Positions 1 through 7,868 of a stretch of 64,000 bases of DNA are shown here, piece by piece. The notes beneath the pieces are model-generated. The model was not told the DNA's origin. It did not search any database and was given only the letters and a program-made list of their open reading frames with translations. The DNA is taken from NCBI GenBank assembly GCA_034002745.1, contig JAVEZY010000009.1, positions 1 through 64,000 of the forward strand. The letters are read 5' to 3'. The DNA is from JAITWN01 sp034002745 (lineage in GTDB: Bacteria; Pseudomonadota; Gammaproteobacteria; SZUA-140). The position numbers and the translations under genes are program-made. Numbering within the stretch: position 1 is the first letter of the stretch; each line of letters begins with the position of its first letter.

Positions 1-4
1 ACTC

Positions 5-349
5 TCAAAACGTCTCCCCGTTCCATCCCCACAGGTTCGGCGCCGCATCGGCGAATTCGATATAGACGCGCCCCGCGCGCACGCCGAATTCCTCGTACAT
101 GAATTCGCCCAGCGCGGCAGACAGCTCCGCGGTGCGCTCCGCCGGCAAGCCGATGCTCTTCAATTCGAGATAGGCGGCGGGTGCTTCGCTGCCGGCAAAA
201 ACCATCGGAATCCCGGCTTCGAGCGCCACCATGACGTACTTCTCCGGCTTGCCCAGCCGGTCCGCGACAAGCCGCGAGGCGCGTAGCAGGGAGGGCTGGC
301 TTTCGCCGGGTTCGCGCTCGACGTTGGTATGGATCTTGAGAAGGGGCAT
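5..349 (-). CDS. MIF/tautomerase-superfamily protein
   Basis: A 114-residue protein of the length of the macrophage migration inhibitory factor/phenylpyruvate tautomerase family. The chosen start gives Met-Pro-Leu-Leu-Lys, so processing would expose the N-terminal proline that acts as catalytic base in the family. An upstream in-frame ATG at 379 would bury that proline. The chosen ATG is preceded by GGAG about 8 bases away. A MIF-like stretch (KYVMVALEAGIPM) and a C-terminal segment (RVYIEFADAAPNLWGWNG) also fit. It is divergent from the ATP-grasp array. The physiological substrate cannot be told from sequence; keto-enol tautomerisation of an aromatic 2-oxo acid is the family activity. Confidence 0.85.
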   Translation of the reverse strand: MPLLKIHTNVEREPGESQPSLLRASRLVADRLGKPEKYVMVALEAGIPMVFAGSEAPAAYLELKSIGLPAERTAELSAALGEFMYEEFGVRAGRVYIEFADAAPNLWGWNGETF

Positions 350-377
350 CGGGTTCTCCGCAATGTGGCAAACGCTC

Positions 378-383
378 ATTATC
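378..383 (-). promoter_or_regulatory. Possible -10 element of the MIF-like gene
   Basis: On the minus strand the sequence reads GATAAT, five of six matches to the sigma-70 -10 consensus, about 29 bases upstream of the ATG at 349. I do not see a convincing -35 element at the right spacing. Confidence 0.3.
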
Positions 384-478
384 GCCCCGGCCCCTGACGG
401 GGAACAGGCCGCGTTGCGTGGAAAATCGTCGATGTCCGGCCAATTCGTGTCGTCGTCGCGCCCGGTTCAGACATGGCT

Positions 479-487
479 TGATATAAT
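479..487 (+). promoter_or_regulatory. Extended -10 promoter of the ATP-grasp array
   Basis: TGATATAAT is a perfect -10 hexamer with an upstream TGn extension, 49 bases before the first ATP-grasp start codon. No good -35 is visible, which is common for extended -10 promoters. It is the best promoter candidate for the whole + strand array. Confidence 0.5.
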
Positions 488-536
488 GCTGCCGATCGGG
501 CGGGTTCGTGCATCCTGACGCGCCGGGAGAAGAACA

Positions 537-1871
537 ATGAAAGTGAAGGTGCTGGAAGGAGACAGGTGGTGGCGGCGGTCGGATCCGCGAGGATTCTGGC
601 GCATCTGGCTGGCGGGCGCACGCGGAGACGCGAGCGGGATTAGACGCTGGAAGTTCTGGATCTGGTGGACCCGCTCCAGGACGCCTGCCGCGCGTTGGCG
701 CGCGATCATCAAGCTGCTTGTGACTCCGGTGTCCGGCCCCAGGGATTGCTGGAGTTGCGTTCGTGTCTACGGGGACAAGGTCGTTCGTGGCTACGGGGTT
801 TCCCGGGCCAGGCAGTTCATCGATCTCGTCCGCATCCGCCTGGGTACGGGGCTTTCGCCGCTGATCTACTACAAGTTTCAGCTTTTCGATCCCGAGCGCC
901 GGGGAGATGCGCTCAGCTACTTGGCTGAAACGAATCAGTTGCTCAAAGTGCTGCTGCCGCGGCTCCCGCCGACGGTGGATCTCGGTATCTTCGAGGCCAA
1001 GGGCATGTTCGAGGACTGGTGCCGCGATCATGATCTCCCCACGGTTCCCAATCTGCTCGAGATCGACGCCGGTCAAGTCGTTTTTCGCGCCGAAGTGCCG
1101 ATACCCGACGGAGACCTGTTCGCCAAGCCAACCAATTGGCATCAGGGCAAGGGGGCGGAGAGGCTGCATTATGAGCTGGAGGGTGGGGGTCCGCGGTGGC
1201 GTACCAACACAGGACGTCTGCTTGGTCGCGATGAACTAGAGTCCTACCTGGTGGAGCGCTCGACGGAACTCGGCCGCCCTTTTATCCTGCAGGGCTGCCT
1301 TGTCAACCATCCGAGCATTCGGGCGCTCGGCAATGGTTCGCTGTGCACGCTGCGCGTGATGACGACGCGCAGCCATCCCGCGCCAGCGGAACCGCTTCTG
1401 ACCGTGCTGCGCGTGGCCACCGGGGATTCGGCAGCGGACAATTTCGATCTCGGCGGTATCGCCACCCCTGTCGATTTGCGCACCGGGCGCTGCGGCAAGG
1501 CCATCGCCAAGCGCGGTGAGTACCCGGTGGATCGCTTCTCGGTCAATCCCGACAACGGCGCGGCCATCGAAGGGCTGGAAGTGCCGTACTGGCGCGAGTC
1601 GGTCGAGCTTGCGGTGCGGGCGCACAGCCTGCTGGATCATCGCATTCCAGTGATCGGCTGGGATGTGGCGGTGTTGGACGATGGCCCCATTCTCATCGAG
1701 GCCAATGACCTGCCCTGTACGAATATCGCGCAGATGCCGACCGGTATTCCCCTGGGGGCAACCAACTATGCGCGCCACATCGTCGCGGAGCTGAAATCGG
1801 TTTTCGGGCTGGGCGCGATTCGCGGGGGTAATGACGGGCGCGTCGCAACATCTCGAGCGGCTGGACCCTGA
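537..1871 (+). CDS. Sugar-transfer-associated ATP-grasp protein, paralogue A
   Basis: A 444-residue protein resembling the sugar-transfer-associated ATP-grasp family, putative ATP-dependent carboxylate-amine/thiol ligases found beside polysaccharide glycosyltransferases. The N-terminus carries a Trp-rich block (DPRGFWRIWLAGARGD, residues 16-31, then RRWKFWIWWT). A YYKFQLF-PERR motif follows near residue 113. The ATP-grasp part includes the nucleotide-binding lysine region FAKPTNWHQGKG (about 195-206), LVNHPSIRALGNGSLCTLR (about 255-273), NFDLGGIATP (about 302), and the metal-ligand strand GWDVAVLDDGPILIEAN (about 375-391). The ATG follows GGGAGAAGAACA. It is the first of four full paralogues on this strand. 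Substrates are unknown; ligation of an amino acid or similar group to a surface glycan is an inference from family context. Confidence 0.8.
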   Translation: MKVKVLEGDRWWRRSDPRGFWRIWLAGARGDASGIRRWKFWIWWTRSRTPAARWRAIIKLLVTPVSGPRDCWSCVRVYGDKVVRGYGVSRARQFIDLVRIRLGTGLSPLIYYKFQLFDPERRGDALSYLAETNQLLKVLLPRLPPTVDLGIFEAKGMFEDWCRDHDLPTVPNLLEIDAGQVVFRAEVPIPDGDLFAKPTNWHQGKGAERLHYELEGGGPRWRTNTGRLLGRDELESYLVERSTELGRPFILQGCLVNHPSIRALGNGSLCTLRVMTTRSHPAPAEPLLTVLRVATGDSAADNFDLGGIATPVDLRTGRCGKAIAKRGEYPVDRFSVNPDNGAAIEGLEVPYWRESVELAVRAHSLLDHRIPVIGWDVAVLDDGPILIEANDLPCTNIAQMPTGIPLGATNYARHIVAELKSVFGLGAIRGGNDGRVATSRAAGP

Positions 1872-1986
1872 TTCATTCCGGACGGTCATCGGCTTCGAAG
1901 CAGACCATTCGGGGAGCGTTCCGGACCAGGAATACAGCAGCGCACGATGGGTGACTTTGCTCGATTGCATGTCTTCCGCCTATGCG

Positions 1987-2567
1987 TTGACTATCAATCT
2001 GGCCCATGATATTGGAATCCGACCCGTTACGAGCGGTGTTGGCTGGGATAACAAGAATGCACAGCTCCGAAGGCGATGACCGATTCGGGAAGGATCCGCG
2101 CTGGGTTCGTCCGGATCCGCAGGGTTTCTGGCGCTGGTGGCTGGCCGGCGCGGGCGAGGAGGGGCGTGCACTCAGGCGCTGGCTGGTCTGGGTCTGGTGG
2201 ACGAAGCCGCGGTCCTTTCGCTCCCGGGTAGGGATCGTTGTGGACTCATTGCTGTCTCCGGTCTTCATCGTCCGGGATGCCTGGCTCCAGGTTCGTCAGT
2301 GCGGGGAGAAGGTGACGCGCCTTCACGGCATCTCCCCGATCCGCCAGTTCCTGGAAGCTGTCGGGCTTCGTTTCGGCAGCGGTCTCCCGCCGATTGCATA
2401 CTACAAGTACCAGCTGTTCGCTCCGGAGCGTCGTGCAGACGCCCATGCCTATCTCGTCGACACCGCCCGGCTGCAGCAGGTGCTGATGCAGCGCCTGCCA
2501 TGGACCAGCGACAAGGCTATCCTCAGCAGCAAGCGGGCCTTCGAAGACTGGTGCGTGGCGCATGGAC
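1987..2567 (+). repeat. 581-bp direct repeat, copy 1
   Basis: Bases 1987-2567 match 5119-5699 with no difference that I can find by eye; the offset is 3132. The repeat covers 70 bases of leader and the first 170 codons of an ATP-grasp gene. It stops sharply after ATGGAC. At the left edge the preceding base differs (G versus T). Perfect identity across a third-codon-rich coding sequence implies a very recent event or an assembly artefact. Confidence 0.95.
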
Positions 2568-2644
2568 GGCCGCCAGTACAGTTTGACCTTGGAGAGCCGT
2601 TATCGCAGCCATGCGGTGACTCGATGCTCGCTCGGCTCCGCTGA
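2057..2644 (+). pseudogene. Truncated ATP-grasp paralogue (5' copy of paralogue B)
   Basis: The first 170 residues are identical to paralogue B (5189-6481) because they lie inside the exact direct repeat. At base 2568 the sequence changes, and the frame reads 25 unrelated residues to a TGA. The product would hold the Trp-rich N-terminal block and the YYKYQLF-PERR motif but lose the whole ATP- and metal-binding part, so it should have no ligase activity. ATG 2057 fits the family N-terminus better than an in-frame ATG at 2006. It could still be translated as a short domain, so pseudogene is an inference from the missing catalytic domain. Confidence 0.85.
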
Positions 2645-2678
2645 GTGAGAAAAGAATTCGAAGAAGCAGAGAGGCGTG

Positions 2679-3944
2679 ATGGGTAAGCTGGCAGCTGCAT
2701 CAGGGTCTGGCGAGCGTCGTCGTATCAGCGTTCTGACCCACATTTTTCCGTCGCGTTCGGAGACCTTCGTGCGCAATCATGTATTGGGTCTGGCGCAGCG
2801 CAATTATTCGGTCACGGTCATTTCCCGCCAATGCGGTAGCGATATGCGGCCCGAAGAGATAGCGGGACTCGACCGGGCAGGCGTGCACCGCTTGTATACG
2901 GGCGGGAGGAGTTCCCGGCTCGGTTTTCTGAAGAAATCTGCGGTAGCGCTGTTTCGCAAGCCTTCCGTGCACGAAAAGATGCTCAATCCGGCGCCGTGGT
3001 CGCGCCGTCAGTGGGTTGGCGTGCAGGATACGATTCGGCTGGTGAACAGTCTGGCGCCGGACCTGGTTCATGTGCATTTCGGCACCATCGCTGCGCGTCT
3101 GGTCGCGCTCATCAATGATGCTGGACGGCAGGTGCCGATGGTCGTGACCTGGCATGGCTATGATGCCAATGCCGTGCCGAAAAAGCGCGGCTCCGGGGTG
3201 TACAAGCAACTGTTCGACAGCAATGCGCAGCATACGGTTGGTTCGGAATTCGTGGGTAGCGTTCTGCTTGCGCTGGGGGCGAAGCCGGAAAATCTGTCGG
3301 TGGTGCCGATGGGGGTCGATCCGGCGTTCTTCACCTATCGCTCGCGGAAAATGATCCAGGGGGCCGCGCTGCGTGTGCTGTCGGTGGGGAGACTTGATGA
3401 CATGAAGGATCATGGCACGCTTATCGAGGCGATTGGCTTGCTGAAATCGCAAGGTATCCCGGTTGAACTGCGGATCATCGGCGAGGGGTCCCTGCGAAGT
3501 CGGTTGACGAAACAGATCGCCAGCGCATCGCTTGAAGCTCAAGTGCATTTGCTTGGGGCCAGAACCAGCGCAGAAATCGTCCAGGAGATGCATGACGCTC
3601 ATGTTTTTGCGCTCGCCGGGCGGATCACTGAAGGCGGCAAGGTGGAATCTCAAGGGGTCGTGTTTGCCGAGGCGCAGGCGACGGGTTTGCCCGTGGTGGC
3701 CTGCGATGTCGGTGGGGTTTCGGGCAGCCTGGTGCATGGGGAAACGGGGCTTCTGTGCCCGGCTGGAGATGTGCCCGCAATCGCCGCGGCGATCGCCGGC
3801 TTCTGGAAGAACCCCGGTCTCATCGACGAATTCGGCCGTCGCGGGCGGCAACTGGTCGAGACCCGATTTTCGCTGGATGCCATGTTCGCGGGGTTCGAGC
3901 GTGTCTATGATCGCGCAGCGCGCGTTCCGAGCCGCATCGGGTGA
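2679..3944 (+). CDS. GT4-type glycosyltransferase
   Basis: A GT-B fold retaining glycosyltransferase of about 421 residues. The N-terminal half starts ISVLTHIFPSRSETFVRNHV, typical of colanic-acid/exopolysaccharide glycosyltransferases, and contains LVHVHFGTIAARL and TWHGYDAN. The C-terminal nucleotide-sugar half has LSVGRLDDMKDH and the EX7E motif ESQGVVFAE (Glu at about 323 and 331), followed by ATGLPVVACDVGG. An AGAGAGG ribosome site precedes the ATG; a GTG one codon earlier is possible. Only 3 bases separate its stop from the sulfotransferase start, so the two are coupled. Both lie between the 581-bp repeats. Donor and acceptor sugars are unknown. Confidence 0.88.
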   Translation: MGKLAAASGSGERRRISVLTHIFPSRSETFVRNHVLGLAQRNYSVTVISRQCGSDMRPEEIAGLDRAGVHRLYTGGRSSRLGFLKKSAVALFRKPSVHEKMLNPAPWSRRQWVGVQDTIRLVNSLAPDLVHVHFGTIAARLVALINDAGRQVPMVVTWHGYDANAVPKKRGSGVYKQLFDSNAQHTVGSEFVGSVLLALGAKPENLSVVPMGVDPAFFTYRSRKMIQGAALRVLSVGRLDDMKDHGTLIEAIGLLKSQGIPVELRIIGEGSLRSRLTKQIASASLEAQVHLLGARTSAEIVQEMHDAHVFALAGRITEGGKVESQGVVFAEAQATGLPVVACDVGGVSGSLVHGETGLLCPAGDVPAIAAAIAGFWKNPGLIDEFGRRGRQLVETRFSLDAMFAGFERVYDRAARVPSRIG

Positions 3945-3947
3945 GTC

Positions 3948-4961
3948 ATGAAAATGATTGATCTGATCGAGGTGTCGGATGACCCAATTTTCGTTTGCGG
4001 GCCGCACAAATCCGGCAGTAGCCTGCTGCGCAATATTTTCGATGGACACGAGGAGCTCTTCGTCATTCCCATCGAAATGCATTTTCTGGTGCATGCCGGT
4101 TTCCATGTGAAATATCCATATCAGAAATCGATCTATGATCCTGAAAAATTTCGCGGATTTTTTTCGAACGTGCTGGAGTGGGTGGAGCGTTCGGAAAAGA
4201 GCAAGGATCGCCATGCCGATTCGATTACCCGCGGGAAGTGGGATTTGGGTCTGCTGAGAACCTTGCTGACGAATGCGCCGGCTGTGGGTGATGGCACAAG
4301 CCTCAGGGAAATGATCGATTACGCTGTAAAGGCGATTTATCTTTCCCTCAATCCTGGCGCCGGGAAGCGAAGAATCCGGTTTGTCGAGAAGTCGGTCGAG
4401 AATAGCGAGCTCGTGCCGGTATACCAGAGGCAGTACAAAAACGCCTCTTTCGTCCATCTCGTGCGGAATCCGTATTCCAACCTTTGTTCCTTCCGCCGGT
4501 ACAAGACTTTCAAGGGAAGATTTCCCTACATCCGTTCAATGGTGGAAAGTCTGTCCATCCACTTTGAAAGCATCAACAGAAATCGAAACTTGCTCGACCG
4601 ATTCATTTGTATCAGATACGAGGATCTGGTCAGAGAACCACGGCGGGCGATTGCCGAACTGGTGCGGCAGCTCGACATTCCGTACTCGGAACTGTTGCTG
4701 ACGCCCACATCGCTCGGAACTCCCTGGGCGGGCAACAGCCTGACCAATAAAAAGGCGGAAGGCATTTCTGCGGCATACCTGGATAAATGGAAGGAACAAT
4801 TGACGGGCCTGGAACGCCATCTGGTAAGCAAGCGATTTGCGCAGGTGTTGGCTGACTTCGACTATGAGGAATACCGGGGTGGCGGCCACTGGGCAAAGAG
4901 AAGCCCGGGTGAATCGCTGAAGGTCTATCGTGACAATCGATTGTTTCTGATGGGAAGCTGA
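3948..4961 (+). CDS. Sulfotransferase family protein
   Basis: A 337-residue soluble protein with the PAPS-dependent sulfotransferase signature. A 5'-phosphosulfate loop, CGPHKSGSSLLRN, lies near residues 17-29. A 3'-phosphate-binding segment, FVHLVRNPYSNLCSFRRYK, lies near 168-186, and IRYEDLVREPRRAI at about 222-235 is typical of the family. The gene is visibly AT-rich against its neighbours (bases 4081-4140 hold only 23 G or C in 60), which suggests recent transfer. It follows the glycosyltransferase after 3 bases, so sulfation of a glycan made by that enzyme is the natural reading. The substrate is not shown by the sequence. Confidence 0.87.
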   Translation: MKMIDLIEVSDDPIFVCGPHKSGSSLLRNIFDGHEELFVIPIEMHFLVHAGFHVKYPYQKSIYDPEKFRGFFSNVLEWVERSEKSKDRHADSITRGKWDLGLLRTLLTNAPAVGDGTSLREMIDYAVKAIYLSLNPGAGKRRIRFVEKSVENSELVPVYQRQYKNASFVHLVRNPYSNLCSFRRYKTFKGRFPYIRSMVESLSIHFESINRNRNLLDRFICIRYEDLVREPRRAIAELVRQLDIPYSELLLTPTSLGTPWAGNSLTNKKAEGISAAYLDKWKEQLTGLERHLVSKRFAQVLADFDYEEYRGGGHWAKRSPGESLKVYRDNRLFLMGS

Positions 4962-5118
4962 TGCGGAATGTTGCAGATCGGCGGCGGCTGTTCATCTGTT
5001 TCCCGGGCGGGCCGAGGTGATTCGGTCCGGCGCTGGTTGGTGGGGCTGGGTTGAGGCCGGCGCCGTGCCTGGTGATGGATCCTGGCAGCGGAGGGTCAAT
5101 CCAGGGTATGCCGATTCT

Positions 5119-5699
5119 TTGACTATCAATCTGGCCCATGATATTGGAATCCGACCCGTTACGAGCGGTGTTGGCTGGGATAACAAGAATGCACAGCTCC
5201 GAAGGCGATGACCGATTCGGGAAGGATCCGCGCTGGGTTCGTCCGGATCCGCAGGGTTTCTGGCGCTGGTGGCTGGCCGGCGCGGGCGAGGAGGGGCGTG
5301 CACTCAGGCGCTGGCTGGTCTGGGTCTGGTGGACGAAGCCGCGGTCCTTTCGCTCCCGGGTAGGGATCGTTGTGGACTCATTGCTGTCTCCGGTCTTCAT
5401 CGTCCGGGATGCCTGGCTCCAGGTTCGTCAGTGCGGGGAGAAGGTGACGCGCCTTCACGGCATCTCCCCGATCCGCCAGTTCCTGGAAGCTGTCGGGCTT
5501 CGTTTCGGCAGCGGTCTCCCGCCGATTGCATACTACAAGTACCAGCTGTTCGCTCCGGAGCGTCGTGCAGACGCCCATGCCTATCTCGTCGACACCGCCC
5601 GGCTGCAGCAGGTGCTGATGCAGCGCCTGCCATGGACCAGCGACAAGGCTATCCTCAGCAGCAAGCGGGCCTTCGAAGACTGGTGCGTGGCGCATGGAC
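5119..5699 (+). repeat. 581-bp direct repeat, copy 2
   Basis: This is the second copy of the direct repeat at 1987-2567, read as identical base by base. Here the coding frame continues into a complete ATP-grasp gene. The 2551 bp between the copies carry the glycosyltransferase and sulfotransferase. Confidence 0.95.
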
Positions 5700-6481
5700 T
5701 GAGTACGGTGCGCAGTCTGCTCGAGATCGATGGCGACGTCGTGGTCCGCCGGGCAGACACGCCGCTGCCGGCCGCTGACCTGTTCGTCAAGCCGACCAAC
5801 TGGCGTCAGGGAAAAGGGGCGGAGAAGCTGGTGCACGAAACGGTCGAAGGGGAGTCCGTGTGGGTGACCCGGAAAGGCGAGCGCATCCCGGCCGATGCGC
5901 TCGAGGGCTATCTTAAGGCCCGCTCCCGGGAGATCGAGCGCCCGCTGCTCGTGCAGCGCTGCCTGGTCAATCATCCGCTCATACATGCGCTCGGCAATGG
6001 GTCGCTGTGCACCTTCCGGGTAACGACCGTCCGCGATTACCCAGCGCCTGCCGAATTGCTGTCGAGCATCCTTCGGATCGGGCTCGGCAACGCACTGGCC
6101 GACAATTTCGACCTCGGTGGCATCGCCACGATGGTCGATCCGCGAACTGGGCGCTGCGGCAAGGCGATCGCCAAGCGGGGCGACTATCCGGTGGATCACC
6201 TTGCAGTCAACCCCGACACGGGAGTGCCCATCGAAGGCGTGGAACTGCCGTATTGGCGCGAGACCATCGAGCTTGCCATCAGGGCGCACAGCCAACTCGA
6301 GTATGCGACTCCCGCAGTCGGCTGGGACGTCGCTGTGCTCGAGGATGGGCCGGTGCTCGTCGAAGGCAATTCGTTGCCCTGTCACAACATCGTGCAGATG
6401 CCCGAACCCATGGCTTTGGGCAATACCAATTTTGGCCGTTATCTGGCGCGTGCGCTTCGGAGGGCGTTCGGTTCGGCTTGA
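5189..6481 (+). CDS. Sugar-transfer-associated ATP-grasp protein, paralogue B
   Basis: A 430-residue full-length member of the same ATP-grasp family as paralogue A. Its N-terminus (DPRWVRPDPQGFWRWWLAGAG) repeats the Trp-rich block, with AYYKYQLFAPERR downstream. The catalytic half keeps FVKPTNWRQGKG, CLVNHPLIHALGNGSLC, NFDLGGIAT and GWDVAVLEDGPVLVEGN. The last metal-binding asparagine is therefore retained, although the usual ExN reads EGN here. ATG 5189 was chosen over the in-frame ATG at 5138 because it matches the paralogue N-termini. The first 170 codons are duplicated upstream at 2057. Its own catalytic end is intact, so this is the functional parent or product of the duplication. Confidence 0.82.
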   Translation: MHSSEGDDRFGKDPRWVRPDPQGFWRWWLAGAGEEGRALRRWLVWVWWTKPRSFRSRVGIVVDSLLSPVFIVRDAWLQVRQCGEKVTRLHGISPIRQFLEAVGLRFGSGLPPIAYYKYQLFAPERRADAHAYLVDTARLQQVLMQRLPWTSDKAILSSKRAFEDWCVAHGLSTVRSLLEIDGDVVVRRADTPLPAADLFVKPTNWRQGKGAEKLVHETVEGESVWVTRKGERIPADALEGYLKARSREIERPLLVQRCLVNHPLIHALGNGSLCTFRVTTVRDYPAPAELLSSILRIGLGNALADNFDLGGIATMVDPRTGRCGKAIAKRGDYPVDHLAVNPDTGVPIEGVELPYWRETIELAIRAHSQLEYATPAVGWDVAVLEDGPVLVEGNSLPCHNIVQMPEPMALGNTNFGRYLARALRRAFGSA

Positions 6482-6564
6482 GGCTGCCACTGATTCGCTG
6501 CCGGACATCGCGGAAAAGCCATGATGATCCGGCACCGTTACTAACGATTTGGAGTGATTCGCTC

Positions 6565-7866
6565 ATGAATGCCCCCACCGATCCAGCCGACAACCCCCAT
6601 TCGGCCTTCGCCGAAGATGAGCGCTGGATCCGGCCGGATCCCTCGGGCTGGTGGCGCGGCTGGCTGGCGGCTGCTCCGCATGATGGACGTGGCCTGCGGC
6701 GATGGCTGTTGTGGATCCGGTGGACTGGGCGGAAAAGCGCCGGGGCTCGCGCGCTGACGGCGCTTGATCTGCTGCTCAAGCCGATCTTCAGCGTCAAGGG
6801 CGCGCTGATCGAAATGCGCACCTATGGGCCCCGGGTGAAGCAGACTCACGGCGTCGATGGCTTCACCCAGTTTTGTGGTCTGGTGAAGACCCAGCTCGTC
6901 GCCGGTCTGCCACCGATCGCTTACTACAAGTTCCAGCTCTATCTGCCCGAACGACGCGCTGGTATCGGTGACTACTTCGAACAGACCACGCAGATTCTGC
7001 ATCTGCTCAGGAATCGATTGCCGGATGCATCGGATCGCATGGTATTTCGGGCCAAGCGGCAGTTCGAGGACTGGTGCCGGGACCATGCTCTGGACACGGT
7101 CCATAATCTCCTCGAAGTCATGGGAGACGAGGTGCTCTATCGCTCCGATGTGCCGGTTCCTGCCGGGGACCTGTTTTCCAAGCCGAGCAATGCGGGCCTG
7201 GGCAAGGGCGTCGGCAAGTGGCGTCACGAGTTGGTGGATGGGCGCTCCTTGTGGCGCGGCGAAGACGGAGTGGCGCGTGATCTTGCCGGACTGGAAGCGG
7301 AACTCAAGCGTCAGTCGCAGGAATGGGGTAGGCCTTTCGTGCTGCAGGCGTGCCTGACCAATCATCCGGCGATCCGGTCGCTCGGCAACGGCTCGCTGTG
7401 CACGCTGCGGGTGATGACGCTGCGCAACTATCCGGATGCGGCGGAGCCGCTGGTCATGGTGCTGCGCATCGGCACGGGTGATTCGCCGGCGGACAATTTC
7501 GATCTGGGTGGCATCGCCACGCCGATAGACCTCGATACCGGGCGCTGCGGCAGGGCGATCGCCAAACGTGGCGACTATCCGCTGCACCGCCTGACGATGA
7601 ATCCGGACAATGGAGCCGTCATCGAGGGGCTGGAGTTGCCGTACTGGCGCGAGGTGCTCGCTCTGGCCGTGCGCGCGCATACGCTGCTGCAATATCCGAC
7701 GCCGGTCGTCGGCTGGGACGTTGCGGTGCTCGCGGACGGGCCTATCCTGATCGAAGCCAATGGACTGCCATGCCCGTACGTGGCGCAGATGCCGACCGGC
7801 GTTCCGCTCGGCGGGAGCCGCTATGCCGGCTGCCTGGTATTCAAGTCTGCATTCGGTCTCGATTGA
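6565..7866 (+). CDS. Sugar-transfer-associated ATP-grasp protein, paralogue C
   Basis: A 433-residue full-length paralogue. GGAGTG lies 8 bases before the ATG. The reading frame is open further upstream, but that stretch overlaps paralogue B and does not resemble the family. Motifs are in the same order as in A and B: RPDPSGWWRGWLAAAPHD, AYYKFQLYLPERR, FSKPSNAGLGKG (the Trp seen in A, B and D is replaced here), CLTNHPAIRSLGNGSLC, NFDLGGIATPID and GWDVAVLADGPILIEAN. The change in the nucleotide-lysine loop may mean different specificity; that is inference. It lies 83 bases after paralogue B and touches paralogue D. Confidence 0.82.
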   Translation: MNAPTDPADNPHSAFAEDERWIRPDPSGWWRGWLAAAPHDGRGLRRWLLWIRWTGRKSAGARALTALDLLLKPIFSVKGALIEMRTYGPRVKQTHGVDGFTQFCGLVKTQLVAGLPPIAYYKFQLYLPERRAGIGDYFEQTTQILHLLRNRLPDASDRMVFRAKRQFEDWCRDHALDTVHNLLEVMGDEVLYRSDVPVPAGDLFSKPSNAGLGKGVGKWRHELVDGRSLWRGEDGVARDLAGLEAELKRQSQEWGRPFVLQACLTNHPAIRSLGNGSLCTLRVMTLRNYPDAAEPLVMVLRIGTGDSPADNFDLGGIATPIDLDTGRCGRAIAKRGDYPLHRLTMNPDNGAVIEGLELPYWREVLALAVRAHTLLQYPTPVVGWDVAVLADGPILIEANGLPCPYVAQMPTGVPLGGSRYAGCLVFKSAFGLD

Positions 7867-7868
7867 TC

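Noticed and set aside
2006..2056. Upstream ATG at 2006 (and 5138) as the start of the ATP-grasp genes
   Set aside because: No ribosome site precedes it, and the extra 17 residues have no match in the other paralogues.
6007..6564. A long 5' extension of paralogue C overlapping paralogue B
   Set aside because: The extension is the other-frame reading of a real gene; the ATG at 6565 has a proper ribosome site and starts the family N-terminus.
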